DNA of 64,000 nt from contig NZ_FNIX01000008.1 in NCBI RefSeq assembly GCF_900104175.1, positions 1 to 64,000 of the forward strand. Direction: 5' to 3'. The notes below the pieces were generated by a model. That model was not told the origin of the DNA. It searched no databases and worked only from the letters and a program-made list of their open reading frames with translations. This stretch comes from Lentzea jiangxiensis (GTDB lineage: Bacteria; Actinomycetota; Actinomycetes; Mycobacteriales; Pseudonocardiaceae). A program made the translations under genes and the position numbers. Shown here piece by piece: positions 17,923 to 24,464 of the stretch. Within the stretch, counting starts at the first letter, position 1. Each line of letters starts with the position of its first letter.

Positions 17923-18113
17923 ACATCGTGGTGGACCAGGGCAAGTGCGTCGGGGCCGGGCAGTGCGTGCTCGCCGCGGACGACGTGTTCGACCAGCGCG
18001 ACGACGACGGGCTCGTCGACCTGCTGGACGCGAACCCGCCGGCGGAGCGGCTGGCCGACGTCCGGCACGCGGCGGCGGTGTGCCCGGCCTCGGCGATCTC
18101 CGTGCACTTCTAG
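17919..18113 (+). CDS. [3Fe-4S]-type ferredoxin, P450 partner
   Basis: A 64-residue ferredoxin. The cysteine pattern is C10, C16 (KCVGAGQC) and C55 followed by proline (AAAVCPAS). This three-cysteine set, with the middle cluster ligand position occupied by alanine (VGA), is the pattern of actinobacterial 3Fe-4S ferredoxins that feed electrons to P450s. It starts at GTG 17919 inside the P450 stop region (GTGA overlap). No ferredoxin reductase is nearby. Confidence 0.92.
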   Translation: MNIVVDQGKCVGAGQCVLAADDVFDQRDDDGLVDLLDANPPAERLADVRHAAAVCPASAISVHF

Positions 18114-18373
18114 GGCGTGTCCACGAAGTACGAGTCGTGCTCGGTGAGGAACGCGGCGCGGGTCGGCCGCCGCGACCTCGCCGAGCCGCCCGAAGTACTC
18201 CTCGCGGGGCGCACCGGGCGCGAACAGCAACAACATCTCGGCCGGCGCGTCGGCGTCGTTGCGGAAGGCGTGCAGCCCGCCCTGCGGCACGTGCAGGAAG
18301 TCACCCGCCCCCGCCGCGACCCACCGCACGCCGACGTGATCAACGTCGACCTGCTGGAGTTCATCCGGTCCTG
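18110..18373 (-). pseudogene. Cupin-domain gene remnant, truncated and frameshifted
   Basis: On the minus strand the segment RWVAAGAGDFLHVPQGGLHA and then EMLLLFAPGAPREEYF is a clear C-terminal half of a small cupin protein. The reading stays in this frame to about GEVAAADPR and then needs a one-base shift to continue as AFLTEHDSYFVDTP and stop. The N-terminal cupin half is missing: upstream in the same frame there is no plausible start. The remnant is convergent with the ferredoxin gene and overlaps its last bases. A sequencing error could explain the shift but not the missing N-terminus. The rest of the gap to 18453 shows no gene. Confidence 0.6.
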
Positions 18374-18453
18374 AGGACGGACTCTTGTTCCCAGGCGGGA
18401 AATCCGGGCACGGTCAGGCCGGGCGCGAGATCGCGCCAAGCCGTTGCGCCTCG

Positions 18454-20502
18454 TCACTCGTACCAGTCGCGGGACCAGCGCTCGCGGCGTTCCTGCTCCC
18501 GGTCGATCCAGTCGCTGCCCTCCGCCGCCACGGCTTCGAGGATCGGCAGCGCGGCGTCGATGCCGGAGGTCTGCAGTGCCACGAGGAACAGCTCCGACTC
18601 GTCCTCCAGCAGGGAATCGTTGCTGTTGCGGAAGTTCTCCGCGACGACGGTGATGTCGCGGCCGTTGACGAGGGTCAGGCAGAACCTGCGGCTGCGCAGC
18701 CGTTCGACCTCCCTGGCGCCGTCGCCCTCGCCGTGGGTGGCGCGCAGGCCGACCTCGGTGACGCTGGCGGACGCGAGAGCGTCGTAGCGGAAGAGGTTGC
18801 GGCGCTCGTTGCGCGCCTCGCCGGTGAGGAAGTTCAGCTCCACCCGCGTCTCCCGGACACCGCTGCGGGTGAGTAGGAAGATCTGCACCTCGTAGTGCGA
18901 GTACCGCGGCGGGCCGTGCAGCACCCTGGCGCGCTTCGCGCCGTTCGCGCCCTCCGTCATGACCACGTGCGTCACGAGGTCGTGGGTGGTGAGGTTGTTG
19001 CGCCGCACCAGGTCGTTCTTCAGGCACACCTTGTCCAGCGAAAGCCAGCGCGCCATCTCGCTGTCGGACGGCCGGTCGGCCAGCACCCGCACCCATTCCT
19101 CGTAGCCCTGCTGCTCCGCGGCGAAGATCTGCTCGTCGTGGGCGCGGGCGAGTGCGCTCATGCGGCTCAGGCCGCGGATCCTGGTCACCGCCTTCACGGC
19201 GAAGTAGCAGCCGGGGGCGAGGAAGAGCACCGCGCCCATGCCGCCCGCCGCGACCAGCACGACCATTCCGGCGACGGTGGCGCCGATCCCCACCCGGTGC
19301 AGCGCGGTGTCGCGTTCCGGCGATCGCACAGCGGTGTGGAACAACGCGTTGCTGTCCCAGCCCTCCGCGACCTTGCGGGCGTGCCAGCGCGCGAGCCAGC
19401 TCACGGCGCCCGCCGGCACCTGCGCGTTGCCGTAGAGGTCCACGAACCGCCGCTTGAGGTGTGCCCGGATGCCCGCCGTGTAGGTGGGCCAGTCCCCGGC
19501 GACGTGCGGCCGCGCCTCGGTGAACCGGCTGTCGACGATCCGGTGGACCTCGCGGACGAACGCCGTCGACACCCAGTGGCCCGGCGACCGCGGTTCCGGC
19601 TGCTGGGGCGGCGGAGCGACCTGGCTCAGCCGGATCTGGCCCCACATCGTCGCGCCGGCCCGCCAGGCGCCGTGGTGGATCATGAGGACGGCACCGCCGA
19701 TGATCATCGGCAGGGCGAGCAGGACACCGGGCAGTGACGTGGCCGCGAAGCTGTTGAGCAGGCCGATGAGGGTGGCGGCTCCGCCGAGGAAGACGGGAAG
19801 CCAGTCCTTCTGCTCGGGCTTGGTTTCGGCCGCGATGAACGGCCGCGGCGGCGCGGGTTCCGGTTCGAAGAACTTCCAGGCCCGCTGGACGCGGCCGTTC
19901 GACATGCGCTGCGCCACGACGCGGTGCGCGTAGACGCCTTCGAGCGCGGCCTGCGTGACGCCGTCCTGAATCGTGGCGAGGTGCTGTGTGATCTCGTCCT
20001 GGCGGTCCGGCGGCAGCGAGCCGAACGCGTCGAGGACCTGGTCCAGGTTCTCGCGGGGACGGTGCGCCCCCGCCTCGTCGCGGACGAGGTGCAGCAGGCG
20101 CCAGACGACGGTGAACGCCTCCTGCCACGGGTCGTCGGGCAGCGACTGGGCGATCTTGCGCGCGTCGCGGACGTTCTTGAACAGCTCGCCGCCCACCTCG
20201 CCGCACGACCGTCCGCTCACGACGGAAAGCGCGTAGTAGTACGCTCTTTCCGAGGTGACGTGGCCTTCCCTGAGCAGGTCGCCGAAGAGCCGCTCGGCCT
20301 CTCTCGGCACTCCGGCTGCGAGGAAGTTGCGCGCAACGTCGTTGCGGCGCTCGGGCGGATCGCCCTGGTTGACGTGGTAAATCGCCTCGACGTGGAACGC
20401 CGTGTCGCCGTAGTTGACCGCGTTCTGCTGGCCGACCGCGGCTCCTGACGCCGCGATGTTCTGGTTGTCCATGGGCGGCCACGTGCCGTCCGGGTAGCTC
20501 AT
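18454..20502 (-). CDS. Four-helix membrane protein with N-terminal Q/N/G-rich motif (partner of the nucleosidase)
   Basis: A 682-residue protein of no family I recognise. Residues about 12-37 hold the motif DNQNIAASGAAVGQQN, continuing AVNYGDTAFHV, nearly identical to the C-terminus of the nucleosidase encoded just upstream. A helical region follows (REAERLFGDLLREGHVTSER, possibly TPR-like), then two membrane helices (LPVFLGGAATLIGLLNSF and LPGVLLALPMIIGGAVLMI), a soluble stretch, and two more (VGIGATVAGMVVLVAAGGMG and AVLFLAPGCYFAVKAV). A roughly 250-residue C-terminal soluble domain is charged and beta-rich. There is no visible P-loop or protease motif. ATG 20502 overlaps the nucleosidase stop by 4 bp (ATGA), so they are made together. 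A sensor or membrane component of a defence-like pair is inference. Confidence 0.8.
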   Translation of the reverse strand: MSYPDGTWPPMDNQNIAASGAAVGQQNAVNYGDTAFHVEAIYHVNQGDPPERRNDVARNFLAAGVPREAERLFGDLLREGHVTSERAYYYALSVVSGRSCGEVGGELFKNVRDARKIAQSLPDDPWQEAFTVVWRLLHLVRDEAGAHRPRENLDQVLDAFGSLPPDRQDEITQHLATIQDGVTQAALEGVYAHRVVAQRMSNGRVQRAWKFFEPEPAPPRPFIAAETKPEQKDWLPVFLGGAATLIGLLNSFAATSLPGVLLALPMIIGGAVLMIHHGAWRAGATMWGQIRLSQVAPPPQQPEPRSPGHWVSTAFVREVHRIVDSRFTEARPHVAGDWPTYTAGIRAHLKRRFVDLYGNAQVPAGAVSWLARWHARKVAEGWDSNALFHTAVRSPERDTALHRVGIGATVAGMVVLVAAGGMGAVLFLAPGCYFAVKAVTRIRGLSRMSALARAHDEQIFAAEQQGYEEWVRVLADRPSDSEMARWLSLDKVCLKNDLVRRNNLTTHDLVTHVVMTEGANGAKRARVLHGPPRYSHYEVQIFLLTRSGVRETRVELNFLTGEARNERRNLFRYDALASASVTEVGLRATHGEGDGAREVERLRSRRFCLTLVNGRDITVVAENFRNSNDSLLEDESELFLVALQTSGIDAALPILEAVAAEGSDWIDREQERRERWSRDWYE

Positions 20503-21356
20503 CGGTTCTCCCGAGTGACGTTCATGGTGAAGGCGCCGTGGTTCACGCCGTTCTGCTGGCCGACCGTGGCACCGGCGTGCGCGATGTTGCGGCTCACCGG
20601 TGGCCTGGACGCGGTGTGCGACGGGGGATCGGTCTCGTGGACGGCGGCGGCGAGCGCGACGGCGAAGGCCGCGGCGTTGCGCGCCGCCCGCACCTGCCCG
20701 CCCTGGCCGTCCGTGACGGACTTGGTGCCGTCGGCGTGGTCGCTGATGCCGCGCACCGTCGCCGTGCCGATCCGTCCGGCCAGATGTGCCGCGAGCGCGA
20801 ACCCGGCGCTCTCCATCTCGACTGCGACGGCGTCGTTGTAGTTGCGGCGCAGGGCGTTCGCGATCGGCGACGTCGTGGAGTTCAGCACCACGTCCCCTGC
20901 GGCGATCGCCTCGAAGTGGACCTCGGGCCTCGGTTCCCCTGCGGACCACGCGCCGGTGCGCCGGATCCGGCGCGCGAGCTGCTCGAGGTCGTGCGAGATC
21001 TCCCAGGACCGCGGCCGCACGAGGAACTCCTCGTCCTCGCTCTTGCCACCGTGGTAGGCGTAGACCTTGGTGCCCACCACGACGTCCCCGATCGCGAGCT
21101 TCTCCCGCAACCCGCCCGCGATCCCGGTGAAGAGCACGGCCGAGGGCGAGAACTCCGCGATCGCCCGCTCGGTGAGGGTGGCCGCGGCCAGCGTGCCCTG
21201 CCCGGTCACCCCGAGCGCGACCTGCCGGTCGGGCCGCCCGGAGAGCGTGCCGACGTCGAACAGCGTGCCTTGGACGTGCCGGTGCTCGCGGACATGCACT
21301 AGGTGCTCAAGCACCGCTTCCTGCTCGACCGGCAACGCGGTCAGAATCACGATCAT
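20499..21356 (-). CDS. Nucleoside phosphorylase/nucleosidase-superfamily protein with C-terminal signalling-like motif
   Basis: A 285-residue protein. Residues 1-240 are a PNP_UDP_1 (MTA/SAH nucleosidase-type) domain: it begins MIVILTALPVEQEAVLEHL, with SAVLFTGIAGGLREKLAIGDVVVG in the middle, the ribose-binding VAVEMESAGFALAAH motif (MExxG), and a late TVRGISDHADGTKS motif with the catalytic aspartate. Unlike housekeeping MTA/SAH nucleosidases it carries an extra 45-residue tail ending in RNIAHAGATVGQQN and GVNHGAFTMNV, a motif repeated at the N-terminus of the next protein. GAGG lies about seven bases before ATG 21356. Such superfamily domains are known as effectors in bacterial conflict systems, so base release from a nucleotide pool on activation is plausible. 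Ordinary salvage remains possible. Confidence 0.85.
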   Translation of the reverse strand: MIVILTALPVEQEAVLEHLVHVREHRHVQGTLFDVGTLSGRPDRQVALGVTGQGTLAAATLTERAIAEFSPSAVLFTGIAGGLREKLAIGDVVVGTKVYAYHGGKSEDEEFLVRPRSWEISHDLEQLARRIRRTGAWSAGEPRPEVHFEAIAAGDVVLNSTTSPIANALRRNYNDAVAVEMESAGFALAAHLAGRIGTATVRGISDHADGTKSVTDGQGGQVRAARNAAAFAVALAAAVHETDPPSHTASRPPVSRNIAHAGATVGQQNGVNHGAFTMNVTRENR

Positions 21357-21677
21357 CTTTTCACCTCAACGTAATCCCGTCGTCTGACGGGACGTTGCTA
21401 CGCGCGACCGAAGGCGCGACTGGAAGGCGGAGGGCGAGTCCGCGACACGGCCTGTTCGTTCCGGGTGGAGCAGTTCTGGTGGCGCGAAACCGGGTGGGAA
21501 CCGCACCCGGTGCGCGTGGGTCTGGTGCGAGCGGGTCCGGTGTGGCTGAACTCGGCGTGAGCGGGTCCGGCGTGAGGGTCGCATGGCATCGGCCCGCGGC
21601 GCGGAGGAGACTAACCCCGGCGCACGTTTCGCGTCAAACCTTTCGTCGAGGATTTCCGACGCGTCTGGATTGGACAC
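21357..21677. other. Intergenic, short GC-rich direct repeats
   Basis: No convincing gene on either strand. The only structure I see is a repeated GAGCGGGTCCGG at 21529-21540 and 21559-21570 (30-base period), with looser relatives nearby. It presumably holds the promoter of the nucleosidase operon, read leftward, next to position 21357. Confidence 0.45.
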
Positions 21678-22175
21678 TCACAGGCGGCGGAAGTGGACAT
21701 CTGCCACGGATTCCACGCGGTAGCGAAAGCCGAACCTGCTGACGATCGCGTCCGAGACGATGGCGCGGTGGTCGAACGCGACCTCGGCGGTGACCGCGAA
21801 GAAGTCGTCCAGGGTGGTCCAGTGGGCGGCGGCCGCGTCCCCGCCTCGAGTCGGCGCCGGCGCCCCCGGCAGGTAGGCGTGGAAGGCGACGCTCTCGATC
21901 GGCCCCCGGGGATCACGGCCCGGGGTCTTGTAGGTGCCGAAGCGTTTCAGGCGGTCTCTTGGGATCGCGATGCCGGTTTCCTCGACCAGCTCCCGGACCG
22001 CCGCGTCCGCTGCTCGCTCTCCCGGTTCCACGAACCCGCCTGGGAGGGCCAGGGCGCCTTGGTGCGGAGGGTTTCTCCTCCGCACCAGGAGGATCGACAG
22101 GGCGGCTGCCTGCTTGGTGAACAGAACCGTGTCCGCAGTGAGTCTGCCTCTGGGTGGATCCGGGATGACGGGCAT
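21678..22175 (-). CDS. Nudix hydrolase
   Basis: A 165-residue Nudix protein. The Nudix box is GGFVEPGERAADAAVRELVE followed by ETGI, matching GX5EX7REUXEEXGU and giving the metal-binding glutamates. The stretch ILLVRRRNPPHQGALALPGG before it is typical of ADP-ribose or NAD-type pyrophosphatases. The substrate is a nucleoside diphosphate linked to another moiety, not further defined. The ATG at 22175 is preceded by an AT-rich region holding TGTCAGATCGACA, a short inverted repeat. The next gene upstream on the same strand is another Nudix protein with a DNA-binding tail, possibly its regulator. Confidence 0.9.
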   Translation of the reverse strand: MPVIPDPPRGRLTADTVLFTKQAAALSILLVRRRNPPHQGALALPGGFVEPGERAADAAVRELVEETGIAIPRDRLKRFGTYKTPGRDPRGPIESVAFHAYLPGAPAPTRGGDAAAAHWTTLDDFFAVTAEVAFDHRAIVSDAIVSRFGFRYRVESVADVHFRRL

Positions 22176-22421
22176 GTGGCGAGACTAGGTTATTGTCAGA
22201 TCGACATCAAGTAGTTTTGCTTTATTCAAAGCCAAATGTCATGACGACACGAAGTGGGCTGACCGAGGGGGCGGCAAAATTCGCCGTGCGGTCGGCCAGT
22301 CGTCCCATGCCTCCGGCCAGAACCGTGACGGGCGGGATCTCGGCGTTGACGACACCGTCCGTCGGGCATACCCGGACGGCGCGCCCGAGACGGCGGGTTC
22401 CCGCCGGCACGCCGCGGCCCG
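22176..22421. other. Intergenic, AT-rich promoter region of the Nudix gene
   Basis: The right part (about 22187-22245) is much less GC-rich than its surroundings. On the minus strand it offers TTGATG and a downstream ACAATAACCTAG stretch that could be a promoter for the Nudix gene. The rest is GC-rich, with no gene I can support. Confidence 0.35.
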
Positions 22422-23126
22422 TCAGGCGGACGCCGGCCTCGGCCGCATCATCGGCGGCGAGAGCGTGGAGGCGCCTCCCGCCCGGTAGAGAGCGGCCGGC
22501 CTGCCCGTGGGGCTGGGCCGCTTGGCACCGCTGGGCTCCACGAAGCCCGCCGACTCGGTCACCTTGCGGTGGAAGTTCGGCTTGTCGAGGTCCACACCCC
22601 AGACCGCCTCGTACACCTCGCGCAGCTCACCGATGGTGAACTCAGTGTCACAGAAGGCGGTCGCGATGGTGCTGAACTGCAGTTCGGCCCTGGCGAGTTC
22701 CAGCGCGTCGGTGAGGATCTGGTCGTGGTCGAACGCCAGGCCCGTGCGTTGCGCCTCGGTGACGGGCAGCCAGTGGGCGGCTTTGGCGTCCGTGCCCGCC
22801 GCTGGGCGCGGGAGGTTCGGGGCGATGGCGAGGTACGCGCAGGTCACCACCCTGGGGCGCCTCGGGTCGCGATCCGGGGCCGAGTAGACGCCCACCTGCT
22901 GCAGGTGCAGGGTGGCGGCGTCCAGACCCGTCTCCTCCGACAGTTCGCGGGCCGCCGTCTCGTCGAGGCTCTCCTCGCCGCGGAGGAAGCCGCCCGGCAG
23001 GGCCAGCCGGCCCGCGAAGGGGTCATTGCCGCGTTCCACCACCAGCACGCAGAGGACGCCGTCCCGGATCGTCAGGATGACGAGGTCGGCTGTTATCGCG
23101 ACTGTCGGACGGGGGCGGCGGCTCAC
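22422..23126 (-). CDS. NrtR-like Nudix regulator (Nudix plus winged helix)
   Basis: A 234-residue protein. Residues 1-145 are a Nudix domain with the box GGFLRGEESLDETAARELSE followed by ETGL, and an upstream LCVLVVERGNDPFAGRLALP segment. Residues 150-215 form a winged-helix domain (FTIGELREVYEAVWGVDLDK and NFHRKVTESAGFVEP). This two-domain layout is that of NrtR regulators, in which an inactive or altered Nudix domain senses ADP-ribose and the C-terminal domain binds DNA, often controlling NAD metabolism. No NAD genes are seen here except the Nudix hydrolase downstream. GTG 23126 is the chosen start. The last 20 residues are low-complexity. Confidence 0.82.
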   Translation of the reverse strand: MSRRPRPTVAITADLVILTIRDGVLCVLVVERGNDPFAGRLALPGGFLRGEESLDETAARELSEETGLDAATLHLQQVGVYSAPDRDPRRPRVVTCAYLAIAPNLPRPAAGTDAKAAHWLPVTEAQRTGLAFDHDQILTDALELARAELQFSTIATAFCDTEFTIGELREVYEAVWGVDLDKPNFHRKVTESAGFVEPSGAKRPSPTGRPAALYRAGGASTLSPPMMRPRPASA

Positions 23127-23179
23127 GGACGGAGACTACAAGGCCGCGAGACGCCGGACCGCCGGTCTCCGCGTGCCGG

Positions 23180-23734
23180 TCAGGCGCGCTGCAACGCCTT
23201 GGGGTACAGCCAACTCCCAGGCGTGTCCTCCGCCGGATTGGTGTAATAGTCGCGCACGGCGGTGATGTACTCGCCGACGCTGATCGCACCATCGCCGTCG
23301 GTGTCGAGGTGGGTGAAGGCGATGCGGCACTCATGGGAACTCAGGCCGCGGGCCCTCAGCAAGACCTCGAACTCCCCCGCGTTGACGCGGCCGTCACCGT
23401 TGGTGTCCACGAGGTCGAGCAACGACCGAACGACCTCGAGGAAGTCCATGTTGATCGGGCCGCCCTCGACGAACGCCTCGTTCATGGCGTCGCGATACTC
23501 CTCCGGACCGATCTTGCCGTCCCGGTCGGTGTCGCAGTGGCCCGCGAGCATCTCCCAGAAGCGGTCGTAGGCCTCGACCAGTTCGCGGCCGCGCTCCGAG
23601 GACGCCGGCTCGCCGAACGCCTGCAGCAGCCGGTTGGCGAGCGCGTAGACGTCCGCTAGTTCGATGACGCCGTTGCGGTTGACGTCGTAGTGGGCGAAGG
23701 TCGAGTCGATCCTGTGCTGCAGCACCTGCTTCAT
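23180..23734 (-). CDS. EF-hand calcium-binding protein (calerythrin-like)
   Basis: A 184-residue soluble protein with four EF-hand loops: DVNRNGVIELAD, DTDRDGKIGPEE, DTNGDGRVNAGE and DTDGDGAISVGE. Three of the loops keep acidic or glycine residues at the canonical positions 1, 3, 5, 6 and 12; the first ends in Asp at position 12. The length, four-hand layout and lack of a signal peptide match calerythrin-type actinobacterial proteins, thought to buffer or sense calcium in the cytoplasm. It stands alone, with ATG at 23734 and a 540-base gap before the divergent lasso-peptide genes. Target proteins are unknown. Confidence 0.93.
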   Translation of the reverse strand: MKQVLQHRIDSTFAHYDVNRNGVIELADVYALANRLLQAFGEPASSERGRELVEAYDRFWEMLAGHCDTDRDGKIGPEEYRDAMNEAFVEGGPINMDFLEVVRSLLDLVDTNGDGRVNAGEFEVLLRARGLSSHECRIAFTHLDTDGDGAISVGEYITAVRDYYTNPAEDTPGSWLYPKALQRA

Positions 23735-23908
23735 GACCAGGCACTGTGGTGACGCGGGCCCCGGCGCGCAACGTGCGTCCCACTCAAGGGTGGTGATCTT
23801 CAGTCTCCTGATACCGGATCTCGAGCAGGCCGCGACAGCCGGACCACATCTTCAGGCCGAGGCGCGGGGCAGCGCGAAGAGGGAGTACCGCCAGCCAGCG
23901 ACGTTGAT

Positions 23909-23921
23909 CTTCAATTTGAAG
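23909..23921. promoter_or_regulatory. 13-bp palindrome, identical to one before the ROK gene
   Basis: CTTCAATTTGAAG consists of 6-base arms (CTTCAA, TTGAAG) around a central T. The same 13 bases occur at 33993-34005 before the ROK repressor gene. It lies in the gap between the EF-hand gene and the lasso-peptide precursor, 356 bases before the precursor ATG, so it may serve either direction. ROK binding is inference. The rest of 23735-24276 shows no supported gene. Confidence 0.55.
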
Positions 23922-24147
23922 ACTTCCCACCTGGCACTACGCCTCCTGAGTCCTGTTGGGACTGACATCGCCGGGGCGGCGGCGGCGGCGGTCATCACTT
24001 TGAACGACGGGTCACCCGATCGAGAAGCTCCAACGTTCAAAAAATTAGTACATGATCTTCAAAAAACGTTCCGCCAAACCTGTAACACAACAATGTCCAC
24101 GCAACGACACAAAGACGTGGTCTTCCCCTCGCGTCCCACCCTCCACT

Positions 24148-24178
24148 TTGCTAGACTGGCAATCATTGGTGCTAGGAT
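24148..24178 (+). promoter_or_regulatory. Possible promoter of the lasso-peptide operon
   Basis: TTGCTA at 24148-24153 and TAGGAT at 24173-24178 resemble -35 and -10 boxes with a slightly long 19-base spacer, about 100 bases before the precursor start. The local DNA is unusually AT-rich for this genome. This is a pattern match only. Confidence 0.35.
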
Positions 24179-24276
24179 CGATTCAGCATACCCGTTTCGG
24201 CCGAATAGCACAGATCTTTCGCGCTCGCCCGGAATTCCTGGAATGCTTTGATTCTGAGCGCGGACGAGGAGTTCCC

Positions 24277-24456
24277 ATGTCACACAGCGATGCCTTCCGC
24301 AGTTTCGGATCCGGCCCAAAGAAGGAAAACAGCAACGAGATGAACGGTACGGAATACGTACCGCCGCTGCTCATCGCCCTGGGCGCGATCCGCGAGGTGG
24401 TGCTGGGCAATTCCGCCAGCGGCAACGGCGACGCGAACTCGCAGTACTACTGGTAG
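24277..24456 (+). CDS. Lasso-peptide precursor
   Basis: A 59-residue peptide. The leader contains EYVPPLLIALG, which fits the YxxPxLxxxG recognition motif bound by the RRE protein in lasso systems. Cleavage before Gly44 would give the 16-residue core GNSASGNGDANSQYYW, with Gly1 and Asp9 correctly spaced for a nine-member macrolactam ring and a seven-residue tail whose Tyr-Tyr-Trp could lock the thread. The residue at leader position -2 is Val instead of the common Thr. GAGGAG at 24266-24271 sets ATG 24277. The cyclase gene follows eight bases later. Ring connectivity and cleavage site are predictions. Confidence 0.85.
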   Translation: MSHSDAFRSFGSGPKKENSNEMNGTEYVPPLLIALGAIREVVLGNSASGNGDANSQYYW

Positions 24457-24464
24457 GCGTTCAC

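Noticed and set aside
21357..21677. A small gene in the repeat-containing gap before the nucleosidase
   Set aside because: Open frames on both strands give repetitive Arg/Pro/Ser-rich peptides, without a ribosome-binding site or any recognisable domain.
24052..24276. N-terminal extension of the lasso precursor
   Set aside because: The frame is open upstream, but the ribosome-binding site at 24266-24271 and normal precursor length support the ATG at 24277.
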